Notes: generated from the sequence alone by a model not told the origin. Positions 24,014-31,957 are shown, counted from the first letter of the stretch. The stretch: DNA of 64,000 bases from Pseudosulfitobacter sp. DSM 107133 (GCF_022788695.1 NZ_CP085157.1:1-64000); one strand, 5' to 3'. A program made the numbers and translations.

Positions 24014-24023
24014 GCCCCCTTTT
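24004..24023 (+). terminator. Intrinsic terminator at the DUF2493 stop codon
   Basis: GGGGGC/GCCCCC, 6 bp with loop GTGA containing the stop TGA, followed by TTTT (24020-24023). A second hairpin TTTCCCC/GGGGAAA (24021-24038) follows. Confidence 0.6.
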
Positions 24024-24042
24024 CCCCTCGCGGGGAAATCGA

Positions 24043-24088
24043 GGTGGAAGAGCAGGCTTCCACCTGATATTTTGGAAGAAAGCCTGCT
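24043..24088 (+). promoter_or_regulatory. Two mutually exclusive leader hairpins before the WGR gene
   Basis: GGTGGAAG/CTTCCACC (24043-24050 with 24057-24064) and AGCAGGCTT/AAGCCTGCT (24051-24059 with 24080-24088) share bases and cannot form together. They lie between the previous terminator and the start codon at 24099, an arrangement expected for a switching leader. Confidence 0.5.
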
Positions 24089-24098
24089 GGATCACGAT

Positions 24099-24329
24099 AT
24101 GTCTCACTCTGTCGCTCAACTTGAGGTGTTCCCGACCGACCTGCAGATGCGGCGGTTTTACCGCATGAGCATTCAGCCCGATCTCTTTGGGGGCGCCAGC
24201 TTGGTGCGCGAATGGGGCCGCATTGGCGCGCGTGGGCAGATGATGATTGAGCAGCATCCAGATGAAGGGCGCGCTGTCACCGCGCTGATGAAACTTGCCG
24301 CGATAAAGAAGCGGCGGGGTTATGCATGA
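24099..24329 (+). CDS. WGR-domain protein, 76 aa
   Basis: A 76-residue protein that is almost entirely a WGR domain: the namesake WGRIG lies in LVREWGRIGARGQ (about residues 37-49), preceded by RRFYRMSIQPDLFGGASL and followed by the helix GRAVTALMKLAAIKKRRGY. WGR domains are nucleic-acid-binding modules found in PARP-type proteins and, as stand-alone small proteins, on many alphaproteobacterial plasmids. The ATG at 24099 is preferred to the upstream TTG at 24072 because the latter falls inside the leader hairpin. Confidence 0.85.
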   Translation: MSHSVAQLEVFPTDLQMRRFYRMSIQPDLFGGASLVREWGRIGARGQMMIEQHPDEGRAVTALMKLAAIKKRRGYA

Positions 24330-24379
24330 TGCGCGGCCGCGGTTCGAAAAGCGGGCAGACATAGGAAAACGAGGGGGAG

Positions 24380-24610
24380 ATGGCACTCGACATCGATAAG
24401 ATTGATGATGCGGCTCTCGCGATCCTTAGCCTGACGCTGCATTACGGCGATCAGGTCTGGAAGGGAGTCGATTGGGCCATCACCAACCGGCTTTTCGAGA
24501 ACGGCCTGATTTTTGATCCCAAAAACAAGGCGAAATCGCTGAGCCTGACCCCAGAATGGGTCGCGCATGCGCGGGAGATTCTCGCGCGGGATTTCAGCAA
24601 GGCTGAGTGA
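24380..24610 (+). CDS. Small protein (DUF6429-like), 76 aa
   Basis: A 76-residue protein opening MALDIDKIDDAALAILSLTLHYGDQVWKGVDWAITNRL and continuing GLIFDPKNKAKSLSLTPEW, a pattern I recall from DUF6429. It is predicted as a compact helical bundle resembling a winged helix (helices, then KSLSLTPEWV as a strand and turn), which could bind DNA, but no function is known. The ribosome binding site is GGGGGAG just upstream. It lies 50 bp after the WGR gene and may share its transcript. Confidence 0.82.
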   Translation: MALDIDKIDDAALAILSLTLHYGDQVWKGVDWAITNRLFENGLIFDPKNKAKSLSLTPEWVAHAREILARDFSKAE

Positions 24611-24727
24611 CGGGCGGCTTTGCGGGACCTTCCAGTCGTTCGCTGCGCGCCGCACGAATGACCTGCTTGCGCGGAAGCGGATGTCTGAGTGGCAGAATCA
24701 GGTGATCGCATGGTAGGCGCAAGTGTC

Positions 24728-27700
24728 TTATCTCGCCTCCCGAAGGCGCTTCTTCAATTCCATCAATTCAAAGCATGGCGGGTTTTCAATCCCATCCGGC
24801 ACCAGGATGTTGTCGTCACTGCGAAGTGCCATGCCGTCTTGGTCGTGAACGCCAACCTCCCACGCCTCCCGGACATAGAGCATTCGCTTCAAAATCGAAA
24901 GGTCAGTGAAAAACTGCGGTTCACCCTCAGGCCCAAGAACCGCAGGTGCCAGAATGAAACACTGCTTCTCCTCGAAGTCAGATAGAAACGTATCCAGGTT
25001 GTTGCTGTTTGGCGGGGTCATGGTTAGCATCCGCGAGGCTTGCATAAACTTCTTGCTTGGGTCCAGACCATCCTTTTTGGGGTCGAAATTCTTGGAGATC
25101 GACGCGCGGTAATGTGACGGATGCTGCGCATCAACCCCTCTCAGGAGCGCAATCCGAATAGCATCCTCCTTATCCCGCGACCCGAATTTATCTCGCCATC
25201 CGGAAAATATTGAACATGCCGTTTGTTCATCACGAAATATCAGCGCAAGCATGGGAGGATATGCAGGGCCATAACCCGCAAACATTATTCCGTTCCATCC
25301 GGCCCTATCCCAGAGATGCAAGTTAATGATGGACTCGACGACGTAACCCCGATGACTTTGAACAATCTTCTCCGGGTCCGTAAATCCCTCGTCCTCTCCC
25401 CTACGCTCATCAAGAAACGCTCCCCTTATCACAGTTGGCGCATCACTCTTAAGCTGGTACTCCCTCTCGGAAAGGAACTGCAGCCCCGCGATAGTTGATG
25501 CGTGCGTACCGAAAAGCCGATGATTGCCAATGCAAGCATTGCTGAAGCTGATACTGCGCTGGATAACAAACTCGTCTACGAGCTGCGACATGAACCCGTT
25601 GTCCTTGTCAGGATTCACCACAGCAATTGCGTCGATAACCCGGGCGCAAAAGTCTATAAGATGATCGCAAAGCGTCTGATGGTGGGCAACATCTCTGACA
25701 TCCAGTTCGACAGGCCACTTGACCGTCAGCATCATTGAGCCCGGATCAAAAATAATGTCAGGTTCACCGAGGTCTTCGCATATCTCTACCGACACAGACA
25801 ATTCTGAGGCGTGGGCGAGCATACCCGTCTCAATAGATGTTGCCAGGAAGCCTTCGAGCGCGCCGATATGGGCCTCGCACAGCAAGTGCCCGAACACCGA
25901 CGCGTCCGCAGTGAATTTCACCTTTACACCCAGGAGGATCACTGAGGCCTCAAACTCGCGGTTCTGGTACATTAGAAGGCGCTTGGGAAGGTCTCGGGCC
26001 GCCGGCTGCACAGCGGCCAGCTCTGCAAGTTCTTTGAGTTCATCTATCGAGCCCTCTTCAGGGATCGAGCCATCCTGCTCCAAGCTTTCGGCATGGCCCA
26101 GCAAGAGTATCAACGCCATGCGGGCCGAGAACAAACGCAGCTTCTCAAGCATGTCGGGCACAGTGGACAGCGCCCGGAGATCGTCTGCTTCCAGGTTGAC
26201 GATCTGACACATCAGAAGGCGGTCAAACTCAAGCAGCTTGTTCCGGAGGCCTTCGCGGCCCTCATCGGACAAGGGCAGAACTTCATGCAGGCTGTTCAGC
26301 CAGAGGATCACATTCAGCGCATCGACAAACCGTCCGAGCTGTATGGATATCATGGCGAAGAGGCTTGCGGATGGAACAAGCTCCGGCCTGGGGCCGTCAG
26401 TGCCATCTGACAAAATGACCATTCTGACCAGCGATGATAGCGACGTCGCGCGCGCTGCCCACAGAAGGCCTGCGCCGCGATAGGCAACAGAAAGACAATA
26501 GAGCGTTTCGAACTGCTCTTCCGCGTATTCCTCCTTCATGAAATAAATCGACGCTTTGCCAAGCCAGCGAATGGCCTCTATTGGCTCTTCGGCTTCGAGC
26601 CGCTGCTCGCCTCTTCGAAAGAGGATTTTTCCGGCTTTTCCTTCTTTGGCCCTTTCGCCCATAAACTCAGCTAGCTTAAGCACCAGAGCATCGAATGCAT
26701 CGCTGGCAGGAGCAAAGGGCTGTAGCGCATCGATCACTTGATCGATCATCTCAGCAGGAAATTCTCCAAGTCCATGTGCTTGATCAATAACATCGGAAAG
26801 GCCGTTCCAGACTGCATCCAGGCTTTCTACATCTGTCTTGACGGATGCAGACGATAGCTCCAGCAGGTGGCCAAGCGCCTTTCCATAAAGCGCATTGTTT
26901 GGCCGGGACGCGTCTGCGCTAATCTCCTGAACCTTGACTCGCAGACGTTCGCCGCGCGCCTCAATCTCAAGTTCCTCAGCACCTTCCCAACCCTGCATAA
27001 CCCGCGCAGTCAGAACCGTGTACAGGTTGGACAACTTGGATATGTCGTCCGCGTGGTTCTCCTCAAACGCAAGCGCTTCAATCTCCTCGTATGATTCATT
27101 GATGGCGTCAATTTCATCGAACCACCACAGATCGGTCCAGGCGCCCTCATAGATGGCCTGCATTTTCTGCCGCCTAGTTCCGTGCTTCTTTGCCAGTTTT
27201 ATTGCCCGGTCAAATCGACCGACTGTTTCGATCCGCGGCCTTTCCAGCATTCTCGACAACTGCGCAGCTTCCAGAGCGTCCACGACCCGCTGCGTGATTT
27301 CTCCGCCGTTTTGTCCTCCCTTGGCGATCCGTTCTTCGAGTGCGTCTAGAGTCTTCCTCCGTTCAAAATCGCGCGGCCCGACCACCATTTTGGACTCGTC
27401 ATACTGACCAGCCTTCAGATATTCATATGCAAGGTCTTTGTGATCATGCTCAAAAACCCGGTCAATAATCCATGATCTGTCATGAATCGTGACGGGAACA
27501 TTGAACTTTTTGACGAGTTCGTCCTCGACCCGCAGGCGATCCTTGGATCGCGCCGCGCGGCTGGTGACGAATATAATTCTGTCGTAAGAACGACCTGTAT
27601 CAACAATGCCCTGGACGTCGCTCCGAACTTTCGGCGCCCATTTTTCCTTCGCGCTGAAAGCAAATCCCCACCTTTCCGCACCTGAGCCTGGCAGTCCCTG

Positions 27701-27991
27701 AAACCAGCGGTCTGATATCTCGGGCGCAACGGAGTAAGTCTCCGTATCTACTTTTCCGTCGCCGCCGCCCTCCGGCCCGGTCTGAGGACGGAGGTTCGGG
27801 CAAATCTCTCTCTCGCACAGCTTGCGCGCAAAAATCTCAAAGTCCTGGTGCTGATTCCGCTGAGTTAAGCTTTCCAAATGATGGCTCAGCTCGGATTTTG
27901 CCAATATGTATACGCCCTCAGTTTTGCTGTCCGAGAATAGATAGGGTCTGTTGTGCCTCATGATTTCAGAGGGCCGGGGAAAATTGTTCAT
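24728..27991 (-). CDS. Giant protein with restriction-endonuclease-like N-terminus, 1087 aa
   Basis: A protein I do not recognise by name. From the ATG at 27991 (a TTG at 28138 would add 49 residues) the first 190 residues read like a PD-(D/E)xK nuclease of the Mrr kind: QDFEIFARKLCEREICPNL, the acidic loop GPEGGGDGKVDTE (72-84), the core strand FAFSAKEKW (110-118) giving the catalytic lysine, then DRIIFVTSRAARSKDRL and VTIHDRSWIIDRVFEHD. The remaining 900 residues are helical, TPR-like in texture, with no Walker motif and no membrane segment. The DNA is AT-richer than the flanks and the gene stands alone and leftward, so it is cargo. An antiphage or antiplasmid nuclease is the most likely role; this is inference. 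Confidence 0.75.
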   Translation of the reverse strand: MNNFPRPSEIMRHNRPYLFSDSKTEGVYILAKSELSHHLESLTQRNQHQDFEIFARKLCEREICPNLRPQTGPEGGGDGKVDTETYSVAPEISDRWFQGLPGSGAERWGFAFSAKEKWAPKVRSDVQGIVDTGRSYDRIIFVTSRAARSKDRLRVEDELVKKFNVPVTIHDRSWIIDRVFEHDHKDLAYEYLKAGQYDESKMVVGPRDFERRKTLDALEERIAKGGQNGGEITQRVVDALEAAQLSRMLERPRIETVGRFDRAIKLAKKHGTRRQKMQAIYEGAWTDLWWFDEIDAINESYEEIEALAFEENHADDISKLSNLYTVLTARVMQGWEGAEELEIEARGERLRVKVQEISADASRPNNALYGKALGHLLELSSASVKTDVESLDAVWNGLSDVIDQAHGLGEFPAEMIDQVIDALQPFAPASDAFDALVLKLAEFMGERAKEGKAGKILFRRGEQRLEAEEPIEAIRWLGKASIYFMKEEYAEEQFETLYCLSVAYRGAGLLWAARATSLSSLVRMVILSDGTDGPRPELVPSASLFAMISIQLGRFVDALNVILWLNSLHEVLPLSDEGREGLRNKLLEFDRLLMCQIVNLEADDLRALSTVPDMLEKLRLFSARMALILLLGHAESLEQDGSIPEEGSIDELKELAELAAVQPAARDLPKRLLMYQNREFEASVILLGVKVKFTADASVFGHLLCEAHIGALEGFLATSIETGMLAHASELSVSVEICEDLGEPDIIFDPGSMMLTVKWPVELDVRDVAHHQTLCDHLIDFCARVIDAIAVVNPDKDNGFMSQLVDEFVIQRSISFSNACIGNHRLFGTHASTIAGLQFLSEREYQLKSDAPTVIRGAFLDERRGEDEGFTDPEKIVQSHRGYVVESIINLHLWDRAGWNGIMFAGYGPAYPPMLALIFRDEQTACSIFSGWRDKFGSRDKEDAIRIALLRGVDAQHPSHYRASISKNFDPKKDGLDPSKKFMQASRMLTMTPPNSNNLDTFLSDFEEKQCFILAPAVLGPEGEPQFFTDLSILKRMLYVREAWEVGVHDQDGMALRSDDNILVPDGIENPPCFELMELKKRLREAR

Positions 27992-28138
27992 ATCGAATTC
28001 CAAGCGGCCATAAACGCAAGCCAGTGGTACGTAGTGGTTGGGCAAGGTCTCTCGTTTATGGTATGATATGTGCCGTGCAAGCGCTAGATGTTGTTGCCCA
28101 TATGACCTGAAAGTGGATTCGGTAGGCCTCCTGAACAA

Positions 28139-28710
28139 CGCCAGCCATGGGGTTTACGTGTGTGTGGTGGGCGCACCCTTCGGGCTGGGCTGTTGGGAAC
28201 GGAGCCTGAGCAGTTCCCATGCTGATCGTCGCGACACTCTCTTCGCCCGAAGGCTTCAGGTCATTCAAGTTGGAAAGCGGTTCCTGATGTTGGACGGTCA
28301 AGAATGCTGCGACTGGCGACGAACGGCAGGTTCAGAGATACCGCAATGCGGCGCGAGGCGGCTCGATGAACGACCGCTCTGGGCCGAACACGATGCAGCA
28401 CCTGGGAAAGAGGCGTCCATGCTGCGATGTGCGTGACTGTCTACAATGGTGAAGGTTTCGACATGGGCAAGCCCCGTAAGCGGGGCCGGGCTGCTGAGGC
28501 TGCGCCCTGAATTCTGACCTTGCTGTCTTCCTGTGCCAATACGTCTTGGTCTGTCTCATCCTGAGCCATCCCAAAACGTTTGCCACATGGTCGCCTTCAC
28601 GATCCGCTTTGAGCCCTGACGGGTCTGCATCCCTCTTGCAAGGCGGACGCTGCCGCCGGGCGAAGCCGAGGGGCTCTAGTCTTCGCCACTTGGCATAAGA
28701 TTCCGAAGGG
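28139..28710. other. 570 bp without a convincing gene
   Basis: Open frames exist on both strands (for example 28332-28760 leftward), but they lack ribosome binding sites and have arginine-rich, protein-unlike translations typical of GC-rich non-coding DNA. The stretch may hold a decayed element. It should contain the promoter of the leftward 1087-residue gene. Confidence 0.4.
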
Positions 28711-28980
28711 CTATGGGTCTGGCTTCTGGTCGAACAGGATAACGCGAGCGCCTTCCTCACTGTCAGGATCGCCTACCAGCGCGAATGGCATATCCGACCC
28801 GTTCTTCTCGTAGAGGCAGCGGTATTTCATCTGCCCGCTGAGAGGATCACGCACCCGGTCGTAGCGAAAGCTGTGTTGTATGCCGTCTTCGATCCAGGCC
28901 TTGACGCCATCGCGGGTCACGAGTGCAAGCGGCGTGCCGTCAAGCAAGATTGTCTCGCCAACGTTGAAAATCTCTTTCAT
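28711..28980 (-). CDS. Small hypothetical protein, 89 aa
   Basis: Unrecognised 89-residue protein starting at 28980 with AGGAGA about ten bases upstream. The sequence begins MKEIFNVGETILLDGTPLALVTRDGVKAWIEDGIQHSFRYDRVRDPLSG and reads as a small beta-rich domain (alternating hydrophobic strands, several Gly/Asp turns), followed by an acidic C-terminus. It is cytoplasmic by composition. Together with the 59-residue gene at 29142 it forms a leftward run of tiny genes upstream of the 1087-residue protein. They may belong to the same cargo, but no link is shown. Confidence 0.68.
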   Translation of the reverse strand: MKEIFNVGETILLDGTPLALVTRDGVKAWIEDGIQHSFRYDRVRDPLSGQMKYRCLYEKNGSDMPFALVGDPDSEEGARVILFDQKPDP

Positions 28981-29141
28981 CTCATGGGTCTCCTATCGGT
29001 TCTCTTTGGTAGGGTTGCAAACCGTCGTCGCCCTTGCAACGATCTCTTTCCCGCGTGTGCTCTCTCTCGGTGTCATTGCCCCCGGATCACAACCGCGTCC
29101 TGCTCCAGTCGCTTGCAAACATCGTAGGGCTGATGGCAGGT

Positions 29142-29321
29142 CTATCCTGCGTCATCATAAGGAACGTACTTCAAATTTGCGCTGTCTGCCTGATCAAAGC
29201 CATCGGACCATCTGGTACGGCGCATGCCGCAATTCCATCGGAACACGACGCCGACCTCGACATCTTCACCGTTTATTGTCGCCCAAATAACTTCGACGGG
29301 ATGACCCGCATAATTTTTCAT
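29142..29321 (-). CDS. Very small hypothetical protein, 59 aa
   Basis: A short gene that a 60-residue cut-off would miss. From the ATG at 29321 the protein begins MKNYAGHPVEVIWATINGED, continues VEVGVVFRWNCGMRRTRWSD and ends at a TAG at 29144. The ribosome binding site CAGGAG lies eight bases before the start. The mixed strand-like pattern with evenly spaced glycines and tryptophans, and balanced charge, argue for a real protein. It is leftward and 160 bp upstream of the 89-residue gene. It resembles nothing I can name; a small antirestriction or anti-defence protein is one possibility for plasmid proteins of this size. Confidence 0.6.
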   Translation of the reverse strand: MKNYAGHPVEVIWATINGEDVEVGVVFRWNCGMRRTRWSDGFDQADSANLKYVPYDDAG

Positions 29322-29422
29322 ACTTTACTCCTGACCTCCATTTGGTCGGAGCCGCAGCTTTCAGGTGGTGGGTAATTGCCTGCACCTATATACTTAACCG
29401 ACACAAAACGGAGTTTACAAAC

Positions 29423-29842
29423 TTGCTTTACAGGCCTCTATACATTGCGCTCTTTCTGGGCGCGGCTTCATCGGCTGTCGCTGCCGAATGGGAGATCGGC
29501 GTGTCGCGAGGTCTGGAGACCTATGCCGCGACAGCGAACGACGGGACTGTGCTCTTAGTTTGCGATCCCGACCATGTCTACAACTCATACGTGAACCATT
29601 CATATTTTTTGTTGCGTTTCGAAGACGGCAGAACGCCACAAAAGGTTGTGTTTCTTGCAACGAGTGGAGAGCAGGCTGCCTTCTCCGTGCGGGACGGGAT
29701 CGCAACGCACCGAGATGCTGATCCTGCCGAATGGGCGCAGCTCATCGACATGATCGAGACAGGCGGTCAAATCGCTGTCGTGACTGCACGCGATGCCTTT
29801 ACGCTGGATCAGGACGCGCTGCCCGGGCTTCGATGCCGCTGA
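29423..29842 (+). CDS. Periplasmic hypothetical protein with signal peptide, 139 aa
   Basis: Secreted protein of unknown function. The best start is the TTG at 29423, with GGAG (29410-29413) nine bases before it. It gives a short signal peptide (LLYRPLYIALFLGAASSAVAA, cleavage before EWEIG), whereas the frame open from 29342 adds an unlikely N-terminus. The mature part (about 118 residues) contains GTVLLVCDPDH, RFEDGRTPQKVVFLATSGEQAAFSV and a C-terminal TARDAFTLDQDALPGLRC with a terminal cysteine pairing candidate. It is convergent with virC2, whose last 44 bp it overlaps. It may be an accessory to the conjugation machinery or unrelated cargo. Confidence 0.65.
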   Translation: MLYRPLYIALFLGAASSAVAAEWEIGVSRGLETYAATANDGTVLLVCDPDHVYNSYVNHSYFLLRFEDGRTPQKVVFLATSGEQAAFSVRDGIATHRDADPAEWAQLIDMIETGGQIAVVTARDAFTLDQDALPGLRCR

Positions 29843-30488
29843 TCTTTTGAGTGAGCTCTTCGATCTCGGAGTGCAGCAGCGCCTTACCGAAGGCGGATAA
29901 CAGCTGCGTCACCCCATAGACGTTGAGAGGGTCATCAATGCTTGTCTGCAACGCCGCCACAAGGGTGGCGTCGAGCCTGATCATCGATTTCATAAAGGGG
30001 GCACCAGTGCCTTTGGGCTCGGCCAGGCGTGGTCGTGCAGCGGAGGCAATCTCATGCCAGGTTGCGGTGTCGCGCAGGTTTTGCATGCGGGCGCGAACCG
30101 CTTTGATCAAGGCACGCCGAACGTAGTCCGGGTCAAGGCCAGATCGTTCTGCCAGCGCATCAATCCGTGCCTGATCCTCAGCCCCGATGCGCACGTAATA
30201 GGTTCGAGACTGCGCTTCGGTGCTATTGCTGCAAGCATCGTCCGCCAACGGCTGGGTGGATACCCCTGGGTTGATGCGCGCCGTTTCAGCCGAGGCTGCC
30301 TTTTCCCCTTTCCGGGGTTCTTTCTTGTCCACTGAATTTGCCGCTGGGCCTTCTGTCGCGACCGCTGCCGCCGTACTCTGATTGAATGCGGCATATTTCG
30401 TGGCGCTCGTGGCGAACTGCCGCGATCGCGCCAGCCTGTCTTCGTTCGAGACAGCGGTCCCGGACCGGTTTGGAATCTTCCTAACCAT
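29799..30488 (-). CDS. virC2: VirC2-like conjugation protein
   Basis: A 229-residue protein beginning at 30488 inside the end of virC1 (ATGGTTAG overlap), so the two are translationally coupled. The N-terminal 100 residues are polar and probably disordered. The C-terminal half carries the VirC2-type ribbon-helix-helix repeats: RTYYVRIGAEDQARIDALAERSGLDPDYVRRALIKAV and, later, MKSMIRLDATLVAALQTS with VYGVTQLLSAFGKALL. In Agrobacterium VirC1 and VirC2 bind the overdrive sequence next to the T-DNA border and raise the number of nicked strands. The assignment rests on the domain pattern and on the adjacent ParA-like virC1. Confidence 0.8.
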   Translation of the reverse strand: MVRKIPNRSGTAVSNEDRLARSRQFATSATKYAAFNQSTAAAVATEGPAANSVDKKEPRKGEKAASAETARINPGVSTQPLADDACSNSTEAQSRTYYVRIGAEDQARIDALAERSGLDPDYVRRALIKAVRARMQNLRDTATWHEIASAARPRLAEPKGTGAPFMKSMIRLDATLVAALQTSIDDPLNVYGVTQLLSAFGKALLHSEIEELTQKISGIEARAARPDPA

Positions 30489-31272
30489 TGGCAGCGTCCA
30501 CCATGGCCTCGATGTCGCAAAGGACATCGCTGCATAAGGCGAGGGCGGAGGAAAGATGCCCCGCTTGCAACCGATGACGACGATCTTGTTCATAAATGTC
30601 CCGCACATATCCCAGCGGTCCGGTCAGCGGCATGCGCTGGATCGCAGTGAGATGGGGCACCGGCGTGGGCAGAAGTGGCAGGGTTGAAATCACCTCGAAA
30701 ACCTCAAGGTCCTGCCGGTGAACCCTGCGTCTTGCCGCATCACGCTCAAAGTCATCTCCTGCGGTCACGAAATCGATCGCGCGTTTGTCCGCGTTCATCA
30801 ATACCGCTGAAAACAGCGGGGCGGGGTCATCCGGCCCGAGGGTCTCGATCATGCGTATAACCCATGTAAGGGTTTTCAGGGCCGCTACGAAATCCGATTG
30901 TACCGGCACGGTCGGCACCAGGATCATGTCGCAGGCCAGCGCCAGTGTTTCGGTGTCGGGGTGTTCGCCGGGGCGGGTGTCGATCAGAACCAGATCAACA
31001 CCTTCAGCCTCAAAGCTGTCCAGCGCGTGGTAAAGGCCTTCAACGGTCTCGGGGGCATCGGCCACGGTCAAGCCTGTGGGCCATGGAAGGCGTGGCAGAT
31101 CACCGAAGTCGGCGCGCGCGCTTTTTGATTCCCATTCGAGGATTTGCTTGTCAGCATCCGCATCCATGACATGCACACGGCGGCCGCGTGCGAGCATGGC
31201 GGACGCAAGCATCTGTATGAGAGTTGTCTTTCCCGAACCGCCCTTCGCGGAGATGGCCGTCACAACAAGCAT
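30481..31272 (-). CDS. virC1: VirC1-like ParA-family ATPase
   Basis: A 263-residue ParA/MinD-family ATPase with the motif KGGSGKTT at residues 10-17, VHVMDADADKQILEW (Walker A', about 33-47) and LVLIDTRPGEHPDTETLALACDMILVPTVPV (Walker B and following). Unlike repA it lacks an N-terminal DNA-binding domain. In VirB/VirD4 systems VirC1 assembles relaxosomes and brings them to VirD4 at the cell pole. It is paired with virC2 and transcribed away from the relaxase genes across the oriT-like gap. An 8 bp inverted repeat just upstream of its ribosome binding site suggests autoregulation or an outside repressor. Confidence 0.88.
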   Translation of the reverse strand: MLVVTAISAKGGSGKTTLIQMLASAMLARGRRVHVMDADADKQILEWESKSARADFGDLPRLPWPTGLTVADAPETVEGLYHALDSFEAEGVDLVLIDTRPGEHPDTETLALACDMILVPTVPVQSDFVAALKTLTWVIRMIETLGPDDPAPLFSAVLMNADKRAIDFVTAGDDFERDAARRRVHRQDLEVFEVISTLPLLPTPVPHLTAIQRMPLTGPLGYVRDIYEQDRRHRLQAGHLSSALALCSDVLCDIEAMVDAANG

Positions 31273-31281
31273 TCAATGTCT

Positions 31282-31309
31282 CCATAACGTATATTTTGTG
31301 CCGTTATGG
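31282..31309 (-). promoter_or_regulatory. Operator-like inverted repeat before virC1
   Basis: CCATAACG (31282-31289) and CGTTATGG (31302-31309), perfect 8 bp arms around a 12 bp AT-rich spacer. It lies just upstream of, and overlaps, the virC1 ribosome binding site region (TGGAGA read leftward). Confidence 0.62.
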
Positions 31310-31424
31310 CGATGCCTCGGGATGGCGTCCAGACCTTGCGCGATAAAGGCGTTCAACCTTTGGGTCAGACAGATGTGCAGCTGCTGTGGCGATGTGCTGT
31401 TTTGGCGATCATCTGCGTACGCGT

Positions 31425-31456
31425 TCGGTCAATCGGTCAATCGGTCAGCCGGTCAC
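31425..31456. repeat. Four tandem 8 bp repeats (iteron-like)
   Basis: TCGGTCAA, TCGGTCAA, TCGGTCAG, CCGGTCAC in direct head-to-tail array. An inverted GACCG copy follows shortly (about 31464). They sit between virC1 and the relaxase genes, a natural place for a VirC1/VirC2 or relaxosome binding array. Confidence 0.65.
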
Positions 31457-31684
31457 TCACGCCGACCGTCATTGCAGCGCCCATCTTTTTCGCCATCGCG
31501 TCGTTGTGACAATTTCTCAATGCTGCCATCAGCCTTCGAGGTGTCGGGTCACCGGACCATCGACTATCCGTATCAGCGCCGAGGTAATACGCACGGGGCC
31601 GTGCAGGCGTTCCAATCCCACAAGGTCTTCTTCTCCTTCCGGGAGAACCCCTTTGAGCATTCAACGCCAATGAAGGGATATCGT

Positions 31685-31858
31685 GTCGGCTGCGCCGACG
31701 TCATTCCCGCGCCTGTTCAGGATCCGGGCCGGGGTCCCGGATCGCGGCGCGGGGGAGGCGGTGTCCCTTCGGTCTGTTCGTTGTCGCGTGGGGTTTACAG
31801 CAGGCATGGCCAAGGCCCTGCCTGCTGATCACCGAAGGTGCGACAACGGACCAAAGGG
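31685..31858. other. oriT: Candidate origin of transfer (hairpin cluster)
   Basis: Dense inverted repeats in a gap between divergent virC and relaxase operons. GTCGGC/GCCGAC is at 31685-31699, GATCCGGG/CCCGGATC at 31721-31743, and a large nested structure spans 31765-31858. Its parts are CCCTT/AAGGG, GGTC/GACC and GTTGTCGC/GCGACAAC (31780-31787, 31840-31847) outside, with AGCAGGCA/TGCCTGCT (31799-31806, 31819-31826) enclosing GGCC/GGCC. The position next to the relaxase operon and the repeat content are those of an oriT. No nick site could be assigned by similarity to known borders. Confidence 0.5.
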
Positions 31859-31957
31859 ACGTTGACAGGAACGGTATTGTGTATGACAAAACTTGTGCGA
31901 CGACTCATTAGAGTTTTCGTGTTTACAAAAGATATCTAATGATAAATCTTGCCGCCG

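Noticed and set aside
28332..28760. A 142-codon leftward frame in the gap beside the 89-residue gene
   Set aside because: Composition is low in typical hydrophobic core residues and rich in Arg and Pro, there is no start signal, and it overlaps the better supported gene at 28711.
31425..31456. CRISPR-like tandem repeats
   Set aside because: The repeats are 8 bp with no spacers and no cas genes nearby; they are iteron-like.
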